From CAZUZD01 sp964624465 (GTDB lineage: Bacteria > Planctomycetota > Planctomycetia > Isosphaerales > Isosphaeraceae): a stretch of 5,707 nt of DNA. How positions within the stretch are numbered: the first letter of the stretch is position 1; each line of letters opens with the position of its first letter. This document shows, piece after piece, positions 1-5,707 of the stretch. The stretch spans positions 1-5,707 of the forward strand of contig CAZUZD010000373.1 in assembly GCA_964624465.1 (NCBI GenBank), written 5' to 3'. A program made the translations under genes and the position numbers. Under the pieces are notes generated by a model. That model had not been told where the DNA came from, did no database searches, and saw only the letters and a program-made list of their open reading frames with translations.

Positions 1-202
1 CCGGAAGCCAGGGCCAGCCCGGGACCGTCGGCAGGAGCCGGATCGGCGGACGGACAGGCGAGCGTCTCCGAGGCCGTCGGATTTCGCTGCGCTCATCCGA
101 CCTACGGGTCCGGGTGCGCGGGACTGCTGGCCGCCGGGCCGGTCAGGTCCGGCTTCGGGTCGACGCCTTCAGCAACATACATGCCACCCGACGGTCCAAC
201 GT
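1..202. other. Gene-free left flank
   Basis: No reading frame here has convincing protein-like content; the open frames in it are short and are out-of-frame by-products of high GC. The only structured element is the REP-like palindrome at 76-105. On the minus strand this segment is the 3' flank of the small membrane-protein gene ending at 203. No hairpin followed by a T-run was found close behind that stop; the nearest stable foldback is the palindrome about 100 nt further on. Confidence 0.6.
76..105 (-). repeat. REP-like palindrome with GTAG foot
   Basis: Read on the minus strand, GTAG (105-102) is followed directly by GTCGGAT (101-95), a 12-nt loop rich in GCGCAGCG, and the exact complement ATCCGAC (82-76). 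This gives a 7-bp perfect stem. A conserved GTAG tetranucleotide at the 5' foot of an imperfect hairpin is the known layout of REP sequences mobilised by RAYT (TnpA_REP, Y1 transposase) proteins, and intergenic copies beginning GTAGGTCGGAT recur in many bacterial genomes. It lies between genes, downstream of the gene ending at 203, as REPs usually do. No RAYT gene and no second copy is seen in the window, so it is probably a solitary non-autonomous copy. Confidence 0.6.
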
Positions 203-544
203 TCAAACGGGACCAATCATCCGTCCCACTTCGGCGAGTTCCACGGCAGACCAATCGCCGAGCTGCAGTTTGAACTCGCCGTGGCACTGCCGGTAACGGT
301 AGTAGGCCCGAGGAGTGAACCCGGTGTTTCCCGGATCTCCGGGATCCGTCGAGCGGAATTTCTGATACTTCAACGTGCGCTCACCGCACGTCGGACACCG
401 CTGTGGCCACCACGCCGAATACAGCAACGCGAGCGGAATGACCACCAGCAGATACAGGCCGATGAGGCCGGCCGCGAGGGACAACGCCCACCAGAGAATC
501 CACATGGGTGATCGGTTCCGGGGGCCGTCGGGGGTCGTTTCCAC
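203..544 (-). CDS. Small membrane-anchored protein with degenerate zinc ribbon
   Basis: This 113-residue hypothetical protein has one clear hydrophobic segment (about residues 15-46, rich in L, W, A and V; long enough for one or two spans). A C-P-T-C knuckle follows directly (C50, C53), then a soluble domain with a second, incomplete knuckle around C87-H88 and a conserved-looking tail (KLQLGDWSAVE, 92-102). A normal zinc ribbon has C-x2-C twice; where the third Cys is expected there is Y84, so zinc binding is uncertain unless H88 substitutes. The start is GTG at 544; ATG at 505 (M14, directly before the hydrophobic run) is a real alternative because neither has a good ribosome site. It follows the receiver gene by 17 nt on the same strand, suggesting co-transcription, though a hairpin intervenes. 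Its codons (TAT, AAA, TTG, ATT, GAT) are less GC-biased than those of its neighbours. Function unknown. Confidence 0.72.
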   Translation of the reverse strand: METTPDGPRNRSPMWILWWALSLAAGLIGLYLLVVIPLALLYSAWWPQRCPTCGERTLKYQKFRSTDPGDPGNTGFTPRAYYRYRQCHGEFKLQLGDWSAVELAEVGRMIGPV

Positions 545-561
545 CCGCTCGGTCCGGTCGG

Positions 562-574
<13 letters not shown>
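545..574 (-). repeat. 10-bp inverted repeat across the gene junction
   Basis: On the minus strand CCGCTCGGTC (574-565) pairs perfectly with GACCGAGCGG (554-545) around a 10-nt loop containing the receiver's TGA stop (564-562). The downstream arm ends one base before the GTG at 544. There is no T-run after it, so it is a poor classical terminator. It could be an intercistronic stem that protects the upstream mRNA, attenuates read-through, or masks the ribosome site of the GTG start, in which case translation of the small protein may begin at ATG 505. Confidence 0.5.
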
Positions 575-1023
<449 letters not shown>

Positions 1024-1212
1024 CGGCGGCACATCCTGCTCTGGCGGGCCGGAGCCGGGGCGAGTCGGTCGCCACGGGCCGGACCCGGCCTCCCCTGGGG
1101 GCCAGTCTCGACCGGTCCGGCTCATCGTAGCGGGAAGGGCCCGGGGCCGGAATCCCAGTCGACGCCGAGTTTTTCGGCCGGCCCGATTCCGGCGCCCGCG
1201 GGGCCCGTTCGC

Positions 1213-1240
1213 TTGCCCCGCCCATTCGCGCGGCTAAAAT
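1213..1240 (+). promoter_or_regulatory. Candidate sigma-70-type promoter of the sigma factor gene
   Basis: TTGCCC (1213-1218) and TAAAAT (1235-1240) are separated by 16 nt. They match the -35 consensus at 4 of 6 and the -10 consensus at 5 of 6. The -10 lies in the only clearly A/T-rich patch of the 299-bp divergent spacer. Initiation around 1247 would give a leader of about 75 nt before GTG 1323. A similar TTGCCC box precedes the ketoacyl synthase gene. Confidence 0.5.
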
Positions 1241-1310
1241 TCTCTAAAGGCCAACCTCCCGGGCTCGCTATCGGCGTCCGCCCCGGCCCCCCTCGGGTCG
1301 CGGCCGGCGT

Positions 1311-1316
1311 GGAGGA
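1311..1316 (+). promoter_or_regulatory. Strong Shine-Dalgarno of the sigma factor gene
   Basis: GGAGGA ends 6 nt before the GTG at 1323, ideal spacing. It decides the start: the nearby GTG at 1309 is out of frame, and conserved sigma sequence begins within about 20 codons of 1323. Confidence 0.75.
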
Positions 1317-1322
1317 CCAGAC

Positions 1323-1904
1323 GTGCCGCTGAGCACCATCGACCGGGACCTGATCGATCGCTGCCTGCGCCACGAGCCCGGCGCCTGGGTCGACTTCGTC
1401 GATCGCTACATGGGCCTGATCTACCACGTCGTGCACCACACCGCGCACGCCCGCAGCGCCGTGCTCAAGCCCGACGACGTCGAGGACATCGCCGCCGAGA
1501 TCTTCCTGGCGATCGTCGAGGACGACTACCGCATCCTCCGCGAGTTCCGGGGCCAGGCCGCCCTGCCCACGTACCTGACCGTCGTCGCCCGCCGGGTGGC
1601 GGTCAAGGCGCTGGTCAAGCGGCACCGCGAGGCCGAGCTGGGCCACGTCAACGCCTCCCGCGCCGCCATGAGCGACGAGTCCTCCGACGAGCACGAGCCG
1701 GTCGCCACCGCCGAGGAGGTCGACCGCATGCTCCGCGACCTGCCCGAGCGCGACGCCGAGGTCGTGCGGCTCTACCACCTGAAGTCGCAGAACTACCGCG
1801 AGATCGGCCAGCAGCTCGGCATCCCCGAGAACTCCGTCGGCCCGATCCTCGCCCACGCCCGCCGCCAGCTCCGCCGCATCGCCGAGCAGCGCAACGGCGT
1901 CTGA
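1323..1904 (+). CDS. ECF-type RNA polymerase sigma factor
   Basis: This 193-residue sigma-70 family protein has only regions 2 and 4, the ECF layout, at normal ECF length. Region 2 spans about residues 24-101: DDVEDIAAEIF (51-61) is the core-binding 2.2 helix, and FRGQAALPTYLTVVARR (75-91) corresponds to the 2.3/2.4 part that melts and reads the -10. An acidic linker (117-126, SDESSDEHEP) leads to region 4 (about 129-188), with a -35-reading helix-turn-helix in NYREIGQQLGIPENSVGPIL (157-176) and the basic recognition helix AHARRQLRR (177-185). There is no C-terminal extension of the kind seen in some regulated ECF groups. No anti-sigma factor, zinc-binding or transmembrane, is adjacent, so control may be transcriptional or by an unlinked partner. 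It diverges from the receiver gene and converges on the lipoprotein gene. The start is GTG with a strong ribosome site. Confidence 0.92.
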   Translation: MPLSTIDRDLIDRCLRHEPGAWVDFVDRYMGLIYHVVHHTAHARSAVLKPDDVEDIAAEIFLAIVEDDYRILREFRGQAALPTYLTVVARRVAVKALVKRHREAELGHVNASRAAMSDESSDEHEPVATAEEVDRMLRDLPERDAEVVRLYHLKSQNYREIGQQLGIPENSVGPILAHARRQLRRIAEQRNGV

Positions 1905-1943
1905 GGCCGGCCGGGACCGGTCGAGGCGCAGCCGTCAAAACGA

Positions 1944-1987
1944 CACGGACGCGACCCATCGGCCCTGGGGCCCGGGTCGCGTCCGTG
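1944..1987. terminator. Bidirectional terminator between convergent genes
   Basis: A perfect 14-bp inverted repeat pairs CACGGACGCGACCC (1944-1957) with GGGTCGCGTCCGTG (1974-1987). The 16-nt loop between them contains a small GGCC/GGCC foldback. For the sigma transcript (+) the 3' flank has TTT at 1991-1993. For the lipoprotein transcript (-) the flank reads TTTT (complement of AAAA 1937-1940). It sits in the 125-nt gap between the two stop codons, exactly where a shared terminator is expected. The T-tracts are short, so termination may depend mainly on the very stable GC stem. Confidence 0.75.
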
Positions 1988-2029
1988 AGTGTTTCGAGGG
2001 TCGAGCCGGCCGCCACAGCGTGGCGTCGA

Positions 2030-3172
2030 TCAACGGGGCAGCGTCTCGTCCTCGTAGACGGGACGGTGGGTCGCCTGCGGCCGCACCAGCGCAGGGCTGA
2101 TGGCGTCGGGGGCCGAGGTGCCGAGGTCGGCATCGAGCGGTATGGGGTCGTTGCGGCGCAGGTCGGAGCCGTCGGTGCCGAACGGGACCGGGTCGCTCAG
2201 GCGGGTGCCGCGCTCGACCTCGGTGCTGGCCGGGATCGGCCGGCTCTGCCGCGACTGCTCGGGGCCGCCGCGGCTGGCGTAGTTCCTGGGCCCGGAGATG
2301 TCGACGACTCGGTAGCCCTCGTAGGTCGGGATCTCGAAGAGCGCCTGGCGGTTGCCGTCGGAGAACTCGGGGTTCACCTTCACGTCTCGCAGGCTCAGGT
2401 CGATCGTCGGCGTGTCCTTGGGATTGGCCGGGTTGCTGAGCTTGATCTGGATGCGGTGCGGCAGCTCGACGCCGCCGGCGATGTTCTTGCCCTCGGGCCG
2501 GTAGTCCGACGGGGTCACCACCGCCAGTGGCTGCTTGCTGTCGTCGCCGTAGAAGACGTGGCGGACGACCTGCCGGGTGTTGGCGTCGACGACCGTCTTC
2601 TTGATCTGGGACGAGCCCCGGCCATCGTCGCGGAAGTGCGTCAGGACGATGTAGCTGGGGTTGCGGGTGTCGACCTGGATCCGCGCCTGCTCCTCGGCCG
2701 GGATCACGCGGAGGCCCAGCGACTCGACGATCCACTCGGGCCGGAACGCCAGGTCGCCCTCGACGGCACCGGTGGCGCCGTACTGGCCGACGTACATCTC
2801 GCGCTCCTTGGACTCCTTCGACCAGATCCAGAACTCGCGGTCGTTGGAGCCCAGGTCGACGACCGGCCCGCCCATCGGCTTGGCCAGCTCGAGCTTGAAG
2901 TTGCGGGGCCGCTCCAGGGCCATCTGGCCGCTGACGGCGCCGCCCATGCGGCCGAAGTTGCCCGAGACCGACGAGGTGGCGGTGAGCCCCTGGACCGGCT
3001 CGGCGTTGCGGTTGATCCGGTCGACGACCTCGGCCACCTCGACCTTGGCCTGGGGCGCCTTGGCGCTGGCGTCGGGACGGACCCCGTAGTAGCGGTTGGC
3101 CCCGCCGGCCGAGCAGCCCGTGAGGGCGCCCAGGGCGACGACGCTGGCCAGTTTCACCCTGCGCAGGTCCAT
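2030..3172 (-). CDS. LolA-like outer-membrane lipoprotein
   Basis: This 380-residue protein has a lipoprotein signal: basic n-region (RRVK, 4-7), hydrophobic core, and lipobox L-T-G-C with C20 as the lipidated residue. S21 at +2 is consistent with outer-membrane sorting. Residues about 45-292 look like the LolA/LolB or DUF4292 beta-sheet fold: helix VAEVVDRINRN, alternating strands (SGQMALERPRNFKLELAKP, 81-99), a W/F-rich strand (EFWIWS, 113-118), and a late NPEF...FEIPTYEGYRVVDI (268-292) resembling LolA-type ends. The last 90 residues are proline-rich and probably disordered, with related motifs at SDPVPF (326-331) and NDPIPL (341-346). I infer binding of lipid or lipoprotein in the periplasm; the fold assignment is by pattern only. 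The start is ATG 3172, fixed by GGAGAGGA 7 nt upstream and by the signal peptide; the open frame upstream to 3352 is not protein-like. Confidence 0.82.
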   Translation of the reverse strand: MDLRRVKLASVVALGALTGCSAGGANRYYGVRPDASAKAPQAKVEVAEVVDRINRNAEPVQGLTATSSVSGNFGRMGGAVSGQMALERPRNFKLELAKPMGGPVVDLGSNDREFWIWSKESKEREMYVGQYGATGAVEGDLAFRPEWIVESLGLRVIPAEEQARIQVDTRNPSYIVLTHFRDDGRGSSQIKKTVVDANTRQVVRHVFYGDDSKQPLAVVTPSDYRPEGKNIAGGVELPHRIQIKLSNPANPKDTPTIDLSLRDVKVNPEFSDGNRQALFEIPTYEGYRVVDISGPRNYASRGGPEQSRQSRPIPASTEVERGTRLSDPVPFGTDGSDLRRNDPIPLDADLGTSAPDAISPALVRPQATHRPVYEDETLPR

Positions 3173-3179
3173 CGGGACT

Positions 3180-3187
3180 TCCTCTCC
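3180..3187 (-). promoter_or_regulatory. Shine-Dalgarno of the lipoprotein gene
   Basis: On the minus strand GGAGAGGA lies 7 nt before ATG 3172. With the lipobox 20 residues in, it settles the start against the in-frame ATG at 3352. Confidence 0.75.
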
Positions 3188-3323
3188 GACGCGGCGAGCC
3201 GAGCGGTTCCCCGACGGCGATGGGGGGCACACCGCGGATCGGCGCTGGGCCAACCCTCCGCGGGACGGGACGGGATCGGATCGTGGACGATCTCGGGGGC
3301 GGCGCATCGTGAGGTGAGCCGCA

Positions 3324-3352
3324 GATCTACCCGAGCCCCCCGTTCCCGGCAA
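3324..3352 (-). promoter_or_regulatory. Weak candidate promoter of the lipoprotein gene
   Basis: On the minus strand TTGCCG (3352-3347) and TAGATC (3329-3324) are 17 nt apart. The -35 matches 3 to 4 of 6 and the -10 only about 3 of 6. It lies in the 244-nt gap between the aminotransferase stop and the lipoprotein start, so the lipoprotein gene could have its own promoter, but read-through from upstream is also possible. Confidence 0.3.
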
Positions 3353-3372
3353 GGCCGGTCCGGGCGCGATCC

Positions 3373-3390
3373 GATCCCGGTGCCGGGACC
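3373..3390 (-). terminator. Possible stem-loop behind the aminotransferase gene
   Basis: On the minus strand GGTCCCGG (3390-3383) and CCGGGATC (3380-3373) pair over eight positions, one of them a G-U wobble. The nominal loop is two bases, so in practice the stem would open to about 7 bp with a 4-nt loop. It starts 27 nt after the stop at 3417. No T-run follows, so it is at best a weak or factor-assisted terminator. Confidence 0.3.
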
Positions 3391-3416
3391 ATCGGTCAGC
3401 ATCGGCCGCCGGCGGC

Positions 3417-4588
3417 TCAACCCTTGAGGAATTCCTCCAGGGCGTCGAACCCGCGCCGCAGCGTGTCCATCGAGGTGGCGAACGACAGCCGCGCGTAGCC
3501 GTCGGCGCCGAAGGCCGAGCCCATGACCATCGCGACGTGCGCCGAGGCCAGTGCCGCCAGGCAGAAGTCGGTGTCGGTCTGGATTAGCTTGCCCCCCAGG
3601 GTGCGGCCCAGATGCTGGCGGATGTTCATGAAGGCGTAGAAGGCCCCGTCCGGCGGCACGCACGTGACGCCCGGCAGGGTCTGGATCCGCTCGAGCACGT
3701 AGGCACGCCGCTTCGCGAACTCGGCGTGCATGGCGCGCACCGAGTCCTGCGGCCCGGTGATCGCCGCCAGCGCCGCATACTGGCTGATCGAGCCGGGATT
3801 GCTCGTCTCCTGGCTCTGGACGTCCCCCATGAACTTGGCGATCGGCACCGCGGCGATCGCCCAGCCGATCCGCCAGCCGGTCATGGCATAGGACTTGCTG
3901 ACGCCCGAGATCGTGACGGTGCGGTCGGCCAGACCGGGTCGCAGGCTGGCGAAGCAGGTGGGCCGGGCGTCGCCGTAGCAGAGGTGCTCACGTCGGTCGC
4001 CAGCACGGCGTCGGCCAGGGCCTCCAGCTCGGCGCGGGAGTAGACGGCGCCGGTCGGGTTCGAGGGGCTGTTGATCATGAGCAGCTTCGAGCGCGGGGTG
4101 ACCGCGGCGCGGAACTGCTCGGGGGTGAGCTTGAAGCCCTGGCTCTCGGGGCAGTCCAGCACGACGGGAGTGGCACCGGTGAGCTTGACCAGGTCGGCGT
4201 AGCTGACCCAGTACGGAGCCGGGATGATGACCTCGTCGCCGGGCCCGCAGACGGCCATGAGGGCGTTGTGGATCGAGTGCTTGGCGCCGTTGGAGACGAT
4301 GACCTGCTCGGCCTTCGTGGGCAGGCCGTGCTGCTCGGTGTAGAGCTGAGCCAGGGCCTGGCGGAGCTCGGGGATCCCGGCCGGAGGTGTGTAATGGGTG
4401 TGGCCGTCGCGGAGCGCCTGGATGGCGGCCTCCTGGATGTTCGCCGGGGTGGCGAAGTCGGGCTCGCCCAGGGCGAAGTCGAGCACGTCGATGCCCTGCG
4501 ACTTGAGCCGGCGCGCCTCGGCCGCCATCGCGAGCGTGGCCGACGGAGCGATCAGGCTGGACCGTTCGGCCAGGGTCATCACCGGCAT
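3417..4588 (-). pseudogene. Class I PLP-dependent aminotransferase, frameshifted by an internal deletion
   Basis: The two halves belong to one aspartate-aminotransferase-like enzyme (fold type I, transferring an amino group to a 2-oxoacid). The N-terminal half (4588 to about 3989, 200 codons) has GEPDFATP (41-48), NGAKHSI (100-106), PYWVSY (125-130) and NSPSNPTG (173-180, Asn177 contacting the cofactor). The C-terminal half, in another frame from about 3989 to the stop at 3417, has EHLCYGD, the PLP-lysine motif SGVSKSYAMTGWR (Lys codon 3896-3894) and ARLSFATS with the carboxylate-binding Arg. At the join, ...LATDV runs into EHLCYG, so the roughly 8 residues normally between them (x-V-L-S-D-E-I-Y type, with the PLP-contacting Asp and Tyr) are absent, and the length lost is not a multiple of three (about 25 nt). 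As written, translation stops at 3881 after a 35-residue nonsense tail (235 aa). The start is ATG 4588, with AAGGGG 9 nt upstream; ATG 4594 and 4597 are alternatives. It could be a genuine pseudogene or an assembly error. Confidence 0.85.
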
Positions 4589-4597
4589 CGTCATCAT

Positions 4598-4603
4598 CCC
4601 CTT
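4598..4603 (-). promoter_or_regulatory. Shine-Dalgarno of the aminotransferase gene
   Basis: Minus-strand AAGGGG ends directly at ATG 4597, too close for that codon, but lies 9 nt before ATG 4588, which is therefore preferred among the four clustered ATGs (4597, 4594, 4588, 4579). Confidence 0.5.
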
Positions 4604-4703
4604 GGCGGCCGCGGGACGGCCGCTGGGGCCCCCGCTCGCCGTCGCAAATCCGGGCGCATCGGCCCCGACACCCCTCGTGTCCCGGGCCCGTCCCATCCGA
4701 AGC

Positions 4704-4733
4704 ATTCTAGCGTTGACCGGGGCCCGCTGTCAC
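4704..4733 (-). promoter_or_regulatory. Sigma-70-type promoter of the aminotransferase gene
   Basis: On the minus strand GTGACA (4733-4728) and TAGAAT (4709-4704) are 18 nt apart; each matches consensus at 5 of 6. This is the best promoter match I found. Initiation near 4697 gives a leader of about 110 nt. It places the in-frame ATG at 4705 inside the -10 box, ruling it out as the translation start. Confidence 0.6.
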
Positions 4734-4814
4734 GGGCGCCAGGGCCCCCCGCCGGGCCGCAAACCCGGACCAATCCACCGATTCGTTTCGGATTGCCCAA
4801 AGCCACCAGGCTGC

Positions 4815-4843
4815 TTGCCCGGCCGGTCGCGGGATCTTAGACT
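4815..4843 (+). promoter_or_regulatory. Candidate promoter of the ketoacyl synthase gene
   Basis: TTGCCC (4815-4820) and TAGACT (4838-4843) are 17 nt apart, each matching consensus at 4 of 6. An overlapping TAGGAT (4843-4848) is an alternative -10 but at poor spacing. Initiation near 4850 gives a leader of about 115 nt. Confidence 0.45.
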
Positions 4844-4899
4844 AGGATGTGCAGAGCGCTGTGGGTTGTCCCCGGTGGGCAGCGGACTCGGGACCCGCA

Positions 4900-4943
4900 C
4901 GGAGGCCGGAACCGCCTCCGGGCCAGATGCGCCAGGGAGGCGG
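4900..4943 (+). promoter_or_regulatory. Leader with two mutually exclusive stems
   Basis: CGGAGGC (4900-4906) pairs with GCCTCCG (4914-4920) over 7 bp with a 7-nt loop. The same 3' arm, read as CCGCCTCC (4912-4919), can instead pair with GGAGGCGG (4936-4943) over 8 bp with a 16-nt loop. Both lie in the predicted 5' leader of the ketoacyl synthase mRNA. Competing stems are the architecture of attenuators and riboswitches, but neither stem has a T-run after it, and G/C-rich sequence forms such pairs by chance. Confidence 0.3.
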
Positions 4944-4965
4944 CGCGGGCAGTGGGGGCAGACCG

Positions 4966-5707
4966 ATGCGTCGCGTGGTGGTGACGGGGATCGGCGTGGT
5001 CGCTCCGAACGGCCTGGGGCGCGCGGCGTTCGCGGAGGCGATCGCCGAGGGCCGCTCCGGCGTGAGCCGGATCGAGAGCTTCGACACGACCGGTCAGAAG
5101 GTGCACATCGCCGGCGAGGTCAAGGACTTCGACGTGATGCCGTACCTCGGCGAGCACAAGAAGCAGGCCAAGACGATGAGCCGCGCCGTGCGGTTCGCCG
5201 TCGGCGCCGCGGCGCTGGCCGTCCAGGACGGCGGCCTGGAGACCGACCGGCTCGACCCCGGGCGGTTCGGCGTCTGCATGGGCACCGGCATCACCCCGAT
5301 GGACCTGGCCGAGCTGGCCGGGCCGATCGGCCGGGGCCTCGACCCCGACGGCCACCTCGACCTGGGCCGCTTCAGCGTGGCCCAGATGGAGTCGATGTGC
5401 CCGGTCTGGCTCCTGCGGCACCTGCCGAACATGGCCGCCGCGCACCTCTCGATCCTGCACCACGCCATGGGCCCCAACAACACGATCGTCACCGCCTGCG
5501 CCGCCGGCACCCAGGCCGTGGGTGAGGCCTTCCGGCTGATCGCCCGCGGCGACGCCGACGTCATGCTCGCCGGCGGCTGCGACAGCCGGCTCGACCCGCT
5601 GATGCTCGTCGCCTACACGACCATGAACACGGTCAGCACCTCCAGCCGCCCGCCCGAGGAGGTCTCGCGTCCCTTCGACTGCGCCCGCGACGGCTTCGTC
5701 ATCGGCG
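4966..5707 (+). CDS. Beta-ketoacyl-ACP synthase (FabF/KAS II-like), 3' end outside window
   Basis: The first 247 codons of a thiolase-fold condensing enzyme are present; it would catalyse decarboxylative Claisen condensation of malonyl-ACP with an acyl chain in the cytoplasm. RRVVVTGIGVVAPNG (2-16) is the standard N-terminal strand and turn. The nucleophile is C178 in VTACAAGTQA, followed by AFRLIARGDADVMLAGG (188-204) and RPFDCARDGFVIG (235-247), the usual run-up to the glycine-rich G-E-G-A-G motif. The two catalytic His and the Lys lie beyond the window. C178 is about 15 residues later than Cys163 of E. coli FabF, from extra sequence around 112-160 (including CPVWLLRHLPNM, 145-156), so a specialised rather than primary KAS II is possible. 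The start is ATG 4966; an in-frame ATG at 4927 would add 13 Gly/Arg-rich residues and is unlikely. The ribosome site is weak (GGGGGC, 4954-4959). Confidence 0.9.
   Translation, partial: MRRVVVTGIGVVAPNGLGRAAFAEAIAEGRSGVSRIESFDTTGQKVHIAGEVKDFDVMPYLGEHKKQAKTMSRAVRFAVGAAALAVQDGGLETDRLDPGRFGVCMGTGITPMDLAELAGPIGRGLDPDGHLDLGRFSVAQMESMCPVWLLRHLPNMAAAHLSILHHAMGPNNTIVTACAAGTQAVGEAFRLIARGDADVMLAGGCDSRLDPLMLVAYTTMNTVSTSSRPPEEVSRPFDCARDGFVIG

Larger units (their letters stand above)
4589..4965. other. Divergent intergenic region with two promoters
   Basis: This 377-bp spacer between the aminotransferase (-) and ketoacyl synthase (+) starts holds one promoter candidate in each direction, the aminotransferase ribosome site and a structured leader for the synthase. 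No additional small gene is supported: the open frames here are proline/arginine/glycine-rich by-products of GC content. The A/T-rich patches coincide with the predicted -10 boxes and with 4780-4800. Confidence 0.6.

Noticed and set aside
126..145. Foldback CTGGCC...GGTCAG downstream of the small membrane-protein gene as a terminator
   Set aside because: The stem is interrupted by a mismatch, with 3 bp on either side, and there is no T-run.
1024..1125. N-terminal extension of the receiver to ATG 1125
   Set aside because: The 34 extra residues are P/G/R-rich and unlike receiver N-termini. ATG 1023 has AGGA upstream, and TACGAT at 1129-1124 (minus) could even be a -10 box, though without a convincing -35 partner (TTCCGG).
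1255..1315. Possible pairing of CCTCC (1255-1259) with the sigma gene's GGAGG (1311-1315)
   Set aside because: Only five base pairs over a distance of more than 50 nt, expected by chance in such G/C-rich sequence.
1122..1856. Minus-strand open frame opposite the sigma factor
   Set aside because: It is antisense to a well-supported sigma factor and has low-complexity V/D/L/G content.
1935..3230. Long minus-strand open frame in another frame over the lipoprotein gene
   Set aside because: The composition is almost entirely R, P, G, A and Q, typical of a shifted frame of a high-GC gene.
1985..3427. Long plus-strand open frame (480 codons) opposite the lipoprotein gene
   Set aside because: It is rich in V, D, G, A, R and L with no motif, and lies antisense to a gene with a lipobox, ribosome site and fold-like pattern. 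It is a by-product of G/C third-position bias.
3881..3989. Programmed frameshift as explanation for the broken aminotransferase
   Set aside because: No slippery heptamer is seen at the join, and conserved codons are missing as well as the frame being changed, so recoding could not restore the protein.
4398..5525. Plus-strand open frame running from the aminotransferase into the ketoacyl synthase
   Set aside because: It spans two real genes out of frame, and its second half is R/G/P/D-rich noise overlapping the synthase.

Overview
The window is about 70% GC with strong G/C third-position bias. It carries single genes and short units on both strands, with several leaderless or weakly Shine-Dalgarno-preceded starts. 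The protein styles fit a planctomycete, probably Isosphaeraceae-like: an orphan ECF sigma factor, a stand-alone receiver with a helical tail, a LolA-like lipoprotein with a proline-rich tail, and a divergent ketoacyl synthase. This taxonomic guess is inference from protein style; no rRNA or marker gene is present.

Layout from left to right. Positions 1-202 hold no gene but contain a REP-like palindrome with a GTAG foot (76-105, minus sense). At 203-544 (-) is a small membrane-anchored protein with a degenerate zinc ribbon. It lies 17 nt downstream of a stand-alone response regulator (562-1023, -), with a perfect 10-bp inverted repeat across the junction. A 299-bp divergent spacer follows, with a plausible sigma-70-type promoter, leading to an ECF-type sigma factor (1323-1904, +). 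That gene converges on a lipoprotein gene (2030-3172, -), and a 14-bp perfect hairpin between them looks like a shared bidirectional terminator. Upstream of the lipoprotein gene, on the same strand, is a class I PLP-dependent aminotransferase gene (3417-4588, -). It is broken by a deletion with frameshift that removes the PLP-contacting S-D-E-I-Y block. A 377-bp divergent region with one good promoter per direction separates it from the first 247 codons of a beta-ketoacyl-ACP synthase (4966 to window end, +).

Functionally this is a mixed housekeeping/regulatory neighbourhood: signal transduction (receiver, sigma factor), envelope (lipoprotein, small membrane protein), amino-acid metabolism (aminotransferase) and acyl-chain synthesis (ketoacyl synthase). 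I see no defence island, integrase, transposase, CRISPR array, tRNA or rRNA, and no clear new multi-gene system. The points most worth a second look are the aminotransferase lesion, the RAYT-type REP element, the hairpin at the receiver/zinc-ribbon junction, and two mutually exclusive stems in the ketoacyl synthase leader.
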